A stretch of 64,000 bases of DNA from Sinorhizobium mexicanum (GTDB lineage Bacteria; Pseudomonadota; Alphaproteobacteria; Rhizobiales; Rhizobiaceae): the NCBI RefSeq assembly GCF_013488225.1, contig NZ_CP041240.1, forward strand, positions 186,001-250,000. Direction: 5' to 3'. This document shows positions 43,801 to 53,369 of the stretch, in pieces (the first letter of the stretch is position 1; each line of letters opens with the position of its first letter). Under the pieces are notes generated by a model. The model searched no databases and was not told where the DNA came from. It saw nothing but the letters and a program-made list of their open reading frames with translations. The position numbers and the translations under genes are program-made.

Positions 43801-46800
43801 TGGATTCCGTTGGCGTTGAAGACAATTTCTTCGATGTTGGCGGACATTCCCTGGCCATCGTCCAGGTTCAGGCGCGTATCCACGATCGATTGGGCATTGA
43901 TTGCAAGATTCTGGACCTGTTCGAGCACACCACCATAAGAAGGCTCGCCACGCACTTGGCCGCAATTCCACGCGCTCCTCACGCCGCGCAGGACTTAAAG
44001 AGATCGAGTGGCCCGGCCACAATTGAAAGTGAACCCAACGAGGACCACAATGCCGTTGCAATCATTGGGATGGCGGGCAGGTTCCCGGGGGCGGAGAATG
44101 TTGATCAGTTCTGGAGCAACTTGGCTGATGGCGTAGAGTCAATTGCAGATCTGGATCAACAAGCATTGCGGGCAGCTGGTGTCGATCCCGAGACTTTGGC
44201 CAAGCCTAATTATGTTAGGCGCGAGGCCGTTATCAGCGGAGTTGATTTGTTTGACGCAGCGTTTTTCGGCATCTCGCCTAAGGAAGCAGCCTGGATGGAC
44301 CCGCAACAGCGGATCCTGCTGGAAACGGCGTATCAGGCGCTCGATCATGCGGGATACGGATCGCGCGAGACAGTAGGAGGCGGTGTGGGCGTCTTTGCCG
44401 GCGTAGGGGCGAACCACTACCTGGCTGCACGTGAAGGAGGCCGCGACCTGCTGGATTCGGAGAAGTTGCAAATCAGCATTCTTAATGGCCCCGATTTCAC
44501 GGCGACGCGTATCGCCTACAAGCTCAACTTGACCGGCCCCTGCGTGTCAGTTCAGACGGCCTGCTCCACTTCGCTGGTTGCTGTCCACCTCGCCTGCCAA
44601 AGCCTGCGCCGCGGCGAGTGCGACATGGCGCTGGCGGGTGGCGCATCGATTTCCCTACCCCATGGAAAAGGCTATCTCCATCAACAAGGCCACATCCTCT
44701 CTCCTGACGGCCATTGTCGTGCATTCGATGCCAAAGCGCAAGGAACGGTGAGAGGCAGTGGAGCTGCGGTCGTCGTCCTGAAGCGGCTAAGCGATGCATG
44801 CCGAGACGGCGATTATATCTGGTCCGTCATAAAGGGAATCGCCATCAACAACGATGGCGCCGCCAAGGTAGGCTTCACCGCCCCCAGCGCCGAGGGCCAG
44901 GCTGCCGTGATTCGAGCTGCCCTAACCGATGCTGACGTCTCCGCGGACAGCATTAGCTATGTGGAGGCGCATGGTACAGGGACTTATCTTGGAGACCCCA
45001 TCGAAATCTCCGGCCTGACCAAGGCTTTCCGTTCTCACACCGCCAGGAACCAATTCTGCGCAATAGGTTCGGTGAAGACAAATATTGGCCACCTCGACGC
45101 CGCAGCGGGTGTAACGGGATTGATTAAGCTCGCCACAATGCTGAACAAGGGCGTCATTCCAGCGAGTCTGCATCTTGATAAGCCCAACCCAAACATCGAC
45201 TTTCAGGAAAGTCCGGTCTTCGTAAACAAGGCTTGCACCGCTTGGCCCAAGGGTGGTGGGCCAAGGCGTGGTGGGGTCAGCTCGTTTGGCATTGGCGGCA
45301 CGAACGCGCACGCGGTTCTCGAGGAAGCTCCGACGCGAACCGGTGAGCAAGGTGATGGCAGGCTGCACCTCTTTCCAGTATCGGCGGCGAGCAGATCCGC
45401 ACTAGCAGAAGTGCTCCGGCAAATGGCCGGCTTTTTACGCCGAAACGATATTCAGCAAAACGCTGCGAATATCGCATACACGCTGCAAACGGGTCGAGCC
45501 GCTCTCAGATATCGCACAAGTTTCGTGGGATCCGATCTAGTGGAACTAGCCGACCAACTCGATCAGGCGGCATTGCAGGCGGGCGCGACGCGAGAGCCAA
45601 GCAGTGAACCCCGCATCGTGTTCATGTTCTCCGGCCAGGGCGGGCAGCAGATTGGAATGGGTCGGGAGCTTTATAAAGAAGAGCCGGAATTCCGCAGCGC
45701 CATCGACGAATGCGCAAATTGGCTTAACGAGTTCGCACATATTGATTTCCGCCACCTGCTCTACAGGGAAGGCAGATCCGATGGCGAGCGTGAGCCTGAG
45801 CTTGAAGCGGTCATTCAGCCTGTGATCTTCGCTACGCAATATGCAGTGGCCAAGCTCTTCATCTCCTGGGGCATTTCCCCGGCAGCTGTGATCGGCCACA
45901 GTATCGGAGAATATGCAGCCGCTCATATTGCGGGCGCCATATCCTTGCCCGATGCCATTCGACTGACGCTGACAAGGGGGCAATTAACGTCCCGAGTGCC
46001 CGCCGGCGGGATCGTTGCAGTCGGCCTGTCGCCCGAAGAGCTCCAAGCTTATTGGAACGATAGCCTGTCATTGGCGGCCGTAAACGGGCCGCGTCAGTGC
46101 GTCGTTTCCGGGGCCGAATCCGAGATCGCAGCGTTTCATGAGGGATTACAGGCGAGATCCATTCCGAGCAAACGAGTGCGTGCAAGCCATGCTGTGCATT
46201 CATCCCTGCTCGATCCAATCCTGCCGGAGTTTAGGATTCATGCGGAACAAGTCGAGCTGCACGCGCCGCAGGTACCTTTTATGTCAACGGTGACCGGCAA
46301 CTGGCTCGAGGCGGACGTGCCGCTCGATGGCGGCTATTGGGTCCGCAACCTGCGAGAGACAGTGCAGTTCAATTTGGCTTTCGATCGGCTCGTGCAATCG
46401 GGCCACGAGTTGTTTATTGAGATGGGGCCTGGCGCAGCCCTGACCGGACATTCCAGACAATTCAAGTCAAAGGACGACCTGCGCAGCCCCGTTGCCTTTC
46501 CGGCCTTGCGGGGCAACGATCATAAGCAAGGCGATCACGCGAGACTGCTACAGACGCTGGGAAAGCTTTGGGTCTGCGGCGTTCCCGTTGATTGGTCTGG
46601 TCTGCACGGCAATAGAGCCCGGCAGCGTACCCCCCTCCCCCCTTATCCTTTCGATCGCAAGCGTCACTGGCTTGACGCGGGCGCCAATGCGAAGGCACAA
46701 GATGTGGACTTGGTTCAACCTGGTATTGCGGCCGTATCCGCCGATCGCCCGGCCGAGAACGAAGAAGCGCGCAGTCCGATTGGGGGTGAGATGTCTGCTG

Positions 46801-47879
46801 AGGCAGCTTTGGACTGCCAAATCGCGGCGGTCTATCGGGACATTTTGGGCCTCGATGACGTTGCTCTAACCGATAGTTTCTTTGATCTTGGTGGCGATTC
46901 ATTGAGTGCCTTAAGCGTCATCAATTGCATCGAGCAGCTCACGGGAGAGAGACTGGCTGCGTCCCAGTTGCTCGAACACCAGACACCAAGAAGTCTCGCG
47001 ATAGCCCTGTCGAAGCCCCTTAACAGCGCATGGCCGAGTGCATTGGTGCCAATACAAACCGGCGGTTCGCGGGCGCCTCTGTTTTGCCCCCACCCTTTTG
47101 GAGGAAATGTGCTCTTATATACGCCTCTTGCTAAAGCACTCGGCGTGGAGCAGCAAGTCTTCGGCCTTCAGGCGCGCGGTCTGGACGGTGAGACGAGACC
47201 TCACCTGAGCATTCCGGAGATGGCGCGAGAATACGTTGAGGCCATCAAGAGCGTGCAGTCCCACGGCCCTTATCAGCTTGTAGGCTTGTCGATGGGCGGC
47301 AGTATTGCTTGGGAAATGGCTTGCCAATTGAGCGATGCTGGTGAGCAGATAGCAATACTGGGGCTGCTCGATGCCAAGGCGCTTCACAAGTATGAAGCGC
47401 ACACAAGTGGCCTTTATCATCCCCTGCTCGGCAACAGCCCCATTCCTGACTGGCTGAGCGAGCAAGCTATAATATTGAGCATTCTTTTCCCCCCGCTGAA
47501 GAAACATTGGAAAAAGCTGAAATCCATCAAACGTGAGCGCCAAGTCATCGCCTTGCTCGAGCTCGGAAGGCAAGCAGGTAAACTCCCCGCCATCAGTGAC
47601 ACGCAGCTCGATCGTATCCTGACAGTTGCCGAGGCAAATAGAATTGCGCTGCGTAACTATACGCCTCGAGCGAACGACAGCAGGTGCGTCCTTTTTGCGG
47701 CCAAGAAGGGGTTGCGCACATCCACGAATGAACATGATGGCGATCTTGGGTGGAAGCAGTTCGCCCTAGGCCACTTGGAAATTCACGAGGTTCCGGGTGA
47801 TCATTACACAATGGTCGCTCCCCCTCATGTAAGCGTCCTGGCAAAGAAGCTCCAAAATTATCTCAATCGAAACGACTAA
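40815..47879 (+). CDS. Hybrid NRPS-PKS: C-A-PCP-KS-AT-ACP-TE
   Basis: This terminal megasynthase of about 2354 residues has, in order: condensation domain (1-435, HHIISDG at 134-140); adenylation domain (460-975, YTSGSTGQPKG, FDASLFDIM with Asp673, SYGPTEATI, Lys in RSGKIDR); carrier domain (GGHSL, Ser1012); ketosynthase (1080-1500, Cys1250, His1386, His1426); acyltransferase (1600-1900, GHSIGE with Ser1696, HAVHS suggesting malonyl-CoA); ACP (GGDSL, Ser2029); and thioesterase (2080-2354, GLSMGG with Ser2159). There is no ketoreductase, so the last unit keeps its ketone. By eye the adenylation code is D-A-F-T-I-S-S-I-Y; the substrate is not predicted. GGAG six bases before the ATG at 40815 decides the start over an ATG at 40797. 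It should take the chain from the protein at 16857-24113. Confidence 0.95.
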   Translation: MDHVTRPLSHGQMGLWIHHQKRPTGSEYNLPVELRIKAPFDMDALRRALQSLIDRHEMLRTTFHQEGEHVVQRIHKTAPLSFHVVRLPGVEEAAFHESIAAEARSPFDLEHGPLFRAHLFISSAMEETLLLNFHHIISDGYSIRIFLHEFGRLYQAFCGDTDMPGLTTAAPYGDFVAWQERLLAGDDGERMWAYWRSQFVDHEPGLALPTDRPRAAIATHTGSVFSVNIEMPLVARLERLAHKEKVTLAAVLLAAFYVLLHRYGDQDDITLYAPRLGRPAEDFSGTFGYFVTLASLRQDLSGNPIFLDHLQRVRQVMRGARSHEYFPFPLLLEKLKLPPAPDRNPLAQAVFNFIPEAVSSLGFTPRDVDLADLPAQIRLCETDIWIDLDFRILAGKDSVRLYVVYNADLWDPSTIELLAKHYYLLLDAIADAPARRIGDYSLLTPEEERQLLYDWNETAARFPANICLHNLIEEQAAAYPDNMAVSCPLEALSYAALEQRANRLARHLISKGVGLGDVVGILLERSCDLIVGFLAVLKAGAVYVPLDPRLPPQRLRFMMRDAGATAIISKAKLQEYTFGQALSGLNIEGVNGCAAVLLDMDQTEIALHEVTPPHCPAGPSDLAYVIYTSGSTGQPKGVMIEHRSVCNVVEDLKRTYQLGPDSRVLQFASCGFDASLFDIMLALSSGGRLCLAPPSASLPGAELVEFMRRERITVAGLTPTAWTSLPSTDLPDLTVIKSGGEPLPSSLIERWGEKRRIFNSYGPTEATIYCIRTEVRADGRKPPIGRPAGNTQAYILDRYGNPAPIGAIGELYIGGVGIARGYMNRDELTRQVFQANPFDDEPESRLYKTGDRARYRSDGTIEFLGRKDGQIKIRGMRVELAEIEQCLIEHENVKGCCVTLTDRLDENTGLTAYVVRRRESSEDIDELQAFLRAALPGYMIPSRFVFLPQLPTNRSGKIDRRALPDPGDASKLKAATVPTGRLQTEVAEIWKDVLKLDSVGVEDNFFDVGGHSLAIVQVQARIHDRLGIDCKILDLFEHTTIRRLATHLAAIPRAPHAAQDLKRSSGPATIESEPNEDHNAVAIIGMAGRFPGAENVDQFWSNLADGVESIADLDQQALRAAGVDPETLAKPNYVRREAVISGVDLFDAAFFGISPKEAAWMDPQQRILLETAYQALDHAGYGSRETVGGGVGVFAGVGANHYLAAREGGRDLLDSEKLQISILNGPDFTATRIAYKLNLTGPCVSVQTACSTSLVAVHLACQSLRRGECDMALAGGASISLPHGKGYLHQQGHILSPDGHCRAFDAKAQGTVRGSGAAVVVLKRLSDACRDGDYIWSVIKGIAINNDGAAKVGFTAPSAEGQAAVIRAALTDADVSADSISYVEAHGTGTYLGDPIEISGLTKAFRSHTARNQFCAIGSVKTNIGHLDAAAGVTGLIKLATMLNKGVIPASLHLDKPNPNIDFQESPVFVNKACTAWPKGGGPRRGGVSSFGIGGTNAHAVLEEAPTRTGEQGDGRLHLFPVSAASRSALAEVLRQMAGFLRRNDIQQNAANIAYTLQTGRAALRYRTSFVGSDLVELADQLDQAALQAGATREPSSEPRIVFMFSGQGGQQIGMGRELYKEEPEFRSAIDECANWLNEFAHIDFRHLLYREGRSDGEREPELEAVIQPVIFATQYAVAKLFISWGISPAAVIGHSIGEYAAAHIAGAISLPDAIRLTLTRGQLTSRVPAGGIVAVGLSPEELQAYWNDSLSLAAVNGPRQCVVSGAESEIAAFHEGLQARSIPSKRVRASHAVHSSLLDPILPEFRIHAEQVELHAPQVPFMSTVTGNWLEADVPLDGGYWVRNLRETVQFNLAFDRLVQSGHELFIEMGPGAALTGHSRQFKSKDDLRSPVAFPALRGNDHKQGDHARLLQTLGKLWVCGVPVDWSGLHGNRARQRTPLPPYPFDRKRHWLDAGANAKAQDVDLVQPGIAAVSADRPAENEEARSPIGGEMSAEAALDCQIAAVYRDILGLDDVALTDSFFDLGGDSLSALSVINCIEQLTGERLAASQLLEHQTPRSLAIALSKPLNSAWPSALVPIQTGGSRAPLFCPHPFGGNVLLYTPLAKALGVEQQVFGLQARGLDGETRPHLSIPEMAREYVEAIKSVQSHGPYQLVGLSMGGSIAWEMACQLSDAGEQIAILGLLDAKALHKYEAHTSGLYHPLLGNSPIPDWLSEQAIILSILFPPLKKHWKKLKSIKRERQVIALLELGRQAGKLPAISDTQLDRILTVAEANRIALRNYTPRANDSRCVLFAAKKGLRTSTNEHDGDLGWKQFALGHLEIHEVPGDHYTMVAPPHVSVLAKKLQNYLNRND

Positions 47880-48096
47880 GCGACGGCACCAGCAGCGGAT
47901 CGCAAAAGATCCGGACAGGGCCGGTGACAAAACTGTTGCAACAGATCCTTCAAGTAAAGTTATAGAATTTTTGCGACCGCGGATCGCTGGCAATGGTACG
48001 TTCACCACAAGTCTGAGGTCAGGCAAGGCTGAAGAAGCTTTCTCTGACATACGCTAACGACCGCCGCACAGCGCGCAATGTCGGAGACAACGGCCA

Positions 48097-49344
48097 ATGG
48101 CAAAGAGAGCACTAATCCTTCTTGAAGGTTCAAGGTATAATGGTCCGCTATACGTCCAGGCGACCCCGCGTCTTGGCCTTCATCCAATTGTCCTGTCGGC
48201 TGATCCAGCCCAGTACGACTATCTTGGGGCCGAAGGAATTGAGGCAATCCGTGTCGATACAGCCGACGTCGATGCGCTGATCCGCGAATGCTCCGGGCTG
48301 CACGAAACCTATGACATTGCTGGCATTACATCCGTCGGGGACTCGTTCTATGCGACAGTTGGCAAGCTCTGCCGGCATTTCGATTTGCCGGGACCGGACC
48401 CTACATCCATCGAACAATGCTGTGACAAATTCAAGCAACGTCAGCTTCTGGAGGAAGCCGGCATTTTAATACCTGCTTATCGCTTGGCAGCGGATGCGAC
48501 GGAGGTGGAAAGCGCTGCCGAGGAGATCGGCCTGCCGGTGATTATCAAGCCAGCCGTGGGCAGCGGCAGCAGGGGAGTCCGATTGTGCCGCGACGTCAAC
48601 GAGTTGGCCGAACATACGACTTATCTGTTGGGCGGGAAGCACATATGGCGGGCCTCGCCGAGGATCCTGGTCGAAGAATTCGCAGAAGGACCCTACTATC
48701 TCGTTCACATAATGGGAAATGAGGTCATTGGGATTGAAGCCGGTGACTCGGGCCCTCCGCCGTATTTCGTCGGTCATGAGAGCATCTTTCCGGCACCGCT
48801 GACGGATGACGAGCATGAGCGCATGGCCGATGTTTCGCTAAGCTGTTTGCGAGCACTCGACCTTGGCTGGGGGCCAACCTGCATTGAGTTCCGGTGGACA
48901 AAGCGTGGCCCAGTCGTCATTGAAGTCAATCCGCGTCTTGCTGGTGCGCCCTGTTCTCAACTGATTCAGCTGGCTTACGGTGTCGATCTCATCACCGAAC
49001 ACGTCAAGCTTGCCATTGGCGATGAATGGGATTTGCGCAGAAGGCATTCGCACATTGCGGCCGCGCGGTACCTCGTTCCTGATCGCGATGGCACCCTCGA
49101 TTGGATCGGCGGCGATAATCGGGCGGCTGCCATACCCGGTGTAGCCGAGGTCAAATTCTATGTTGAAGCCAAGACGCCAATCGTGAGGAAGGGTGACCTC
49201 CGAGACTTGATCGGGTATGTCATCGCCGCTTCCCCCAGGCGCGCTTCGACAGAGGCGATACTTCAGCGTGCCGTCGACTTAATCGATTGGTCGATTACAC
49301 CATTTTTGACCCCTGGCGAACAGGAACAACCTGCGGCCCCCTAA
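48097..49344 (+). CDS. ATP-grasp carboxylate-amine ligase (amino acid ligase type)
   Basis: This 415-residue protein has a pre-ATP-grasp domain (RALILLEGSRYNGPLYVQAT), then an ATP-grasp fold: PDPTSIEQCCDKFKQRQLLE, LPVIIKPAVGSGSRGVRLC (phosphate loop), RILVEEFAEGPYYLVHIM and the metal-binding CIEFRWTKRGPVVIEVNPRL. It resembles BacD and carbamoyl-phosphate-synthase-like ligases that join an amino acid to another amine. It lies 217 bp after the second megasynthase on the same strand, so it probably adds an amino acid to the released product or builds a dipeptide precursor. Substrates unknown. Confidence 0.9.
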   Translation: MAKRALILLEGSRYNGPLYVQATPRLGLHPIVLSADPAQYDYLGAEGIEAIRVDTADVDALIRECSGLHETYDIAGITSVGDSFYATVGKLCRHFDLPGPDPTSIEQCCDKFKQRQLLEEAGILIPAYRLAADATEVESAAEEIGLPVIIKPAVGSGSRGVRLCRDVNELAEHTTYLLGGKHIWRASPRILVEEFAEGPYYLVHIMGNEVIGIEAGDSGPPPYFVGHESIFPAPLTDDEHERMADVSLSCLRALDLGWGPTCIEFRWTKRGPVVIEVNPRLAGAPCSQLIQLAYGVDLITEHVKLAIGDEWDLRRRHSHIAAARYLVPDRDGTLDWIGGDNRAAAIPGVAEVKFYVEAKTPIVRKGDLRDLIGYVIAASPRRASTEAILQRAVDLIDWSITPFLTPGEQEQPAAP

Positions 49345-49519
49345 GAACCTAAGCAGTTGTCCCCGGCGCTTCCTGTTGCGGGTCACCACGCCCAGCCCCA
49401 TCCGCACCCTTTGTACCGCGGCATAAAACGCACCAATACGTCCTTGCACACTGACCCAGTAAGTAGCCGCGAAGTCCCTGGCGATCAAAAGCCTGACATT
49501 CAGGAGGAAATATAAGATT

Positions 49520-51019
49520 ATGAAGCGCATAGCAGTCGGACGCCTGTTTCATGAATCGCACGGATATGCGCCTGCGATAGCCGCGACAGATATCACGGTT
49601 GTTCGCGGCGAGACTGTGATCGAGGCGGTCAAGGGAAATGGCACAACGCTCGGCGGGATTGTCGACGCCTTGATTGAACGCGCTGATATTGAAATTCTTC
49701 CCGTTTCAGATTCGATGGTCGCCCCGAGCGGCGCCATCGATCATGGTTTCTACGTTGAGCAACGCCAGTTCTGGGGCGAGGAGCTCAAGAAGCTCGCACC
49801 CGATGCGGTTGTTCTGGACCTGCATGGGTCGATGTCCACGACTGAGTTCGAAGATGCGGAAGGTGATTTCCTCTCCTACATTCGCGGCGCCATCGGCGGA
49901 AACGCGGTCATCGGAGTAGGTCTCGACCTTCATGCCAACATCACGCCGCAGATGTTGAAGGCAGCCGACATCTGCATCGCCTGCAAGAACAATCCCCATG
50001 ACGATTACTACGACAATGGCAAGAAGGTCGTTAGATTGGTTTTCGATGTCCTGGAAGGCCGTCTGCGCCCGGTCTATACCTTCGCGAAAACCCGAATGAT
50101 TGCCCCAGGCAGGCTCGAAACTCATCTCAGCCCACTTAGGGAAATGCACGCACGTGCACGTGCGCTCGAGAAGTCGGAAGCGCCAGTGGTGGACCTTAGC
50201 ATCTACAACGCCTATCGCTTTGCGGATCTAACGGACATGGGTCAGGCCGCTGTAATCCTCAGCAACGGGCCATATGCGCAAGCAAAGGCGATCGTGGAGG
50301 ATTACGCCCAGGAGTTCTGGGATCTGCGCGAGTGCTTCAAGGATGAAGCCGTGACGATCGAAGAGGCCCTAGATGCCACTGCGAAGGACAAGAGCGGCAT
50401 CACCAAGGCGCTTGCCGATCTTGGAGACCGGACGCTGGCCGGCGCGCCGGGCGACAGCACCTTGATCCTGCAGGCCGCACTGAAGCATCCTGTGAAGCTC
50501 CAGGGCGCGATGACGGTCAATGATCCGGAAACCGTCGCTCAGGCACATGCCGCCGGAGTCGGCGCGAAAATCAAGATGCGTCTCGGCGGCAAGGTGACCC
50601 CGCTATATCTGCCCTTCGAGGTCGAAGGCGTGGTCAAGATGCTCAACAATAGGGATATTAAACTCATTGGGCCCAGTTTTGCCAACGAATCCGCTTCCAT
50701 GGGAAATACGGCCCTTATCGAGATTGACAACCGTATCCTTGTGATTGCCACTTCAAAGCCAGGGTTCATCGTTGATCGGGCCGTTTTCGAATCCCACGAC
50801 ATCAATATCATCGAGCAGGACTTCATCGTCATGAAGTCGCAGTTCCACTTCAATCGGAATTTCGAGGGCGTTGCAGCGACTATCTATGTTGCAAGCGCGG
50901 GCCTCTCCTATTTCGTCCCAGGTGCTTTCCCCAAAAAACGCGCACGGGTCTGGCCGGACACCAACGTGGGTGACGCGCCCATCGTCGCGGCTCAAGTGGT
51001 GGAGCGTTTAGCCGTATAA
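49520..51019 (+). CDS. M81-family metallopeptidase (MlrC-like)
   Basis: The 499-residue protein begins KRIAVGRLFHESHGYAP and carries the M81 features: VVLDLHGSMSTTEFEDAEGD with metal-binding Asp/His, GVGLDLHANITPQMLKAADI, CKNNPHDDYYDNGKKVV and, in the C-terminal MlrC domain, GAPGDSTLILQAAL. MlrC is the last peptidase of microcystin breakdown, and relatives cut small modified peptides or hydantoin-like amides. AGGAGGAA precedes the ATG. Following the ATP-grasp gene on the same strand, it may mature or degrade the NRPS-PKS product. Family assignment is firm, the substrate is not. Confidence 0.9.
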   Translation: MKRIAVGRLFHESHGYAPAIAATDITVVRGETVIEAVKGNGTTLGGIVDALIERADIEILPVSDSMVAPSGAIDHGFYVEQRQFWGEELKKLAPDAVVLDLHGSMSTTEFEDAEGDFLSYIRGAIGGNAVIGVGLDLHANITPQMLKAADICIACKNNPHDDYYDNGKKVVRLVFDVLEGRLRPVYTFAKTRMIAPGRLETHLSPLREMHARARALEKSEAPVVDLSIYNAYRFADLTDMGQAAVILSNGPYAQAKAIVEDYAQEFWDLRECFKDEAVTIEEALDATAKDKSGITKALADLGDRTLAGAPGDSTLILQAALKHPVKLQGAMTVNDPETVAQAHAAGVGAKIKMRLGGKVTPLYLPFEVEGVVKMLNNRDIKLIGPSFANESASMGNTALIEIDNRILVIATSKPGFIVDRAVFESHDINIIEQDFIVMKSQFHFNRNFEGVAATIYVASAGLSYFVPGAFPKKRARVWPDTNVGDAPIVAAQVVERLAV

Positions 51020-51164
51020 GGCATTATCGCGACACTAGGCCGGCTGGGCTCGCAGTTACTGTCGACAACGCGTCGGTAGCAGGCCAGATCGCCGAAATCG
51101 CTCGATCCTCTCATCAGAGGGCGTTATCAACTTAACTTAACTCGCGTTCAGGGATTTGCGGCAT

Positions 51165-51690
51165 TTACCGATGTCATGAACACCGCAACCGTCAGCTAGA
51201 AGCGCGATCGTTCCCCGCCGCAGATCATCGCCAATGCAGTCTGGCTCTACTACAGGTTCCCCTTGAGCCTGCGTCTCGTAGAGGAAATGCTGCTGGAGTG
51301 CGGAAGCACAATCCGCCGGTGGGGCATCAAGTTCGGTCCGGACTACGCTCGCCGCTTGCGCCGCAAGCAGCACAGCCGAAACGATGTCTGGCACCTGGAC
51401 GAGTTCGTCATCACGATCGCCGGCAGGAAACACTGGTTGTGGCCCGCCGTCGACCAGGATGGCTATGTGCTCGACGATTGCTGACGCGGCTGCCGAAGAA
51501 GTAAAACGTCGCGCCGACGCGCATGATCACCGACAAGCTGCGCTCCTATGGAGCAGCTAGGCGACAGGTGATGCCGGGCGTCGAGCATCGGTCGTATAAG
51601 GGATTGAACAACTGGGCGGAGAATGCCCATGTGCCGCTGCGAATACGGAGGTGGCATGAAAGAGGCCGCGCCCACGGGAAGAACGGATCG
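51165..51690 (+). pseudogene. IS6-family transposase remnant
   Basis: Pieces are in order: SPPQIIANAVWLYYRFPLSL, LRLVEEMLLECG, then DVWHLDEFVITIAGRKHWLW with the first Asp, VDQDGYVLD, a stop at 51481, then ITDKLRSYGAARRQVMPGVE with the second Asp and GLNNWAENAHVPLRIR with the Glu. The central part is shortened and frames are broken. It marks the end of the biosynthetic region. Confidence 0.75.
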
Positions 51691-51792
51691 CTAAAATGTG
51701 GATGGCGCTCGAGGGACAGTCGCAATTCCTACCTTGCGGCGTACCGTATTGGGGTTTCGACGCTCTCAACGACGGAGCAAGTGCGACCGTGC

Positions 51793-52810
51793 CTTACGAC
51801 TATGACATCGGTGTGGATTACCACAAATCTGGAGCCATCTTGTTGTTCAGGACAGCGCCGGCAAGACGCTGCACTCAGGCCGGGTGAAGAACGACCGCCA
51901 TTCGCTGGCGGCGTTTCTCGACCGCTACAGGGACAACTCCCACGCCGTCGTGGAGGCCACCCGCAACTTGATGGTCATCTACGACTGGCTCGGCGACATC
52001 TGCGACGATGTCATGCTCGCCCACCCGCTGAAGGTCAAGGCGACCGCCGACGCCAAGATCAAGACCGACAAGATTGATGCGACGGTGCTGGCGCATCTGC
52101 CCCGGGCCGATCTTGTGCTGCAAGCCTGGGCCCAGAGCGCGGAGGCCCGGGAAGTGCGTGTGGCGCTGCGCGAGCGGATGTTCTACGTGCGGCTGCGCAT
52201 CATGGTGGAAGAACCGGATCCTTACCGTCTTCGACCGCTATCCGGAACAGACGGCCCAGCTCAGAAAGCTCGGCGAGCTGTTCGGTAAGGCCGGGCGCAA
52301 ACAATTGGCGCAATTGCCGGTCTCGCGATCGATCGCATCCAGATCGACCGCGGTATCGCCTTCATCGACGATATCAATGTACGGATCAAACAGTCGGAAG
52401 CCATGATCCGGACGCTGACGCGAGAGAACGCCAATGTGAAGCTCTTAAAGACGATTCCCGGGATCGGCGAATTATTTGCCCGGCTGATCGATGCCGAGAT
52501 TGATGATGTCGGCCGCTTCCGCTCCGCCAAGAAGCTTGCCGCCTATGCCGGGCTGGTTCCCTCGACCTGTTCGAGCGGCGGCCGGACTTTTCACGGTAAG
52601 ATCATCAAGCAGCGCAACAAATGGCTGCGCTGGGCCTTTGTCGAAGCCGTTGCCCCTGCCATCGCTGCCGATCCGGAGTTGCGAGACCTTTATGAGCGCC
52701 TGAAGCCCTCGGCACCAACAAGGCCAAGGTGGCGGTGGTGCGCAAGCTTTTGACGATCGCCTTCCAGCTTCTGCGCGACCAGCGCCCTTACGAGCGTCGT
52801 GGCGCAAGCG
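51793..52810 (+). pseudogene. IS110-family transposase, frameshifted
   Basis: Nearly the whole transposase can be traced: DIGVDYHKS with the first acidic residue, KTDKIDATVLAHL, GLAIDRIQIDRGIAFIDDIN, then the C-terminal LLKTIPGIGELFARLIDAEI and GRTFHGKIIKQRNKWLRWAF. Frameshifts near 51845, 52215, 52330 and 52710 and an early stop disable it. It is a different subtype from the copy at 24664. Confidence 0.8.
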
Positions 52811-52954
52811 GGCAGGAAGGTGCGTCGACGATATACTGACTGTCCTGATCCGTTAGCGAGTCCGGGAGCACCGGACTGCCCGAAGCGATCGCCGCCAGAA
52901 TCGTTCGGAGATCCGCGCGGTTGATCAGTGCAATTCAACCACGTTTCGCATTTT

Positions 52955-52981
52955 CGTATGTCCGACGACATCCGACATACG
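52955..52981. promoter_or_regulatory. Inverted repeat, possible operator
   Basis: CGTATGTC (52955-52962) and GACATACG (52974-52981) are perfect complements with an 11-bp spacer. It sits about 50 bp upstream of a sigma-54-like promoter and may be an activator or repressor site for the lost transport gene downstream. Confidence 0.4.
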
Positions 52982-53029
52982 ACAATGCAGTGTTAGAGCC
53001 ATCGTTTTGTTTTGACATGACTTTCTCCT

Positions 53030-53045
53030 TGGCACGGTACATGCA
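53030..53045 (+). promoter_or_regulatory. Sigma-54-like promoter
   Basis: TGGCACGGTACATGCA matches the -24/-12 consensus TGGCACG-N4-TTGCA except for one base (A for the first T of TTGC). It faces the binding-protein remnant and the MmgE gene. No NifA upstream site with TGT-N10-ACA spacing was found. Confidence 0.4.
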
Positions 53046-53369
53046 TGGATATCCGCAAAACGTCACGGCTAAGGAGAAGGTTTTGTCGCACTAGCTGCCA
53101 ACGTCTATTTGGCACGAGTGCTCCTCGTTTTCACACGCGGCGCCGTTAACGCCCCTTGCGTAATACGAACACCGCTGTGAGGATGCGCAATCACATTTCT
53201 GGCAAATGTGCGATCAGAAATTGATGGGCGCCTACAGCCTCATCAAGGGCTATTTCGAAGTCACGCCCCCTTCACTCGCAGCCACGCGTCCTTACCCGCT
53301 TGATGTTTTGGCTGCCGTTGCTGGCATATCTCTACAATTGAATGGAGTTCTCATGAATCTGGATACGCA

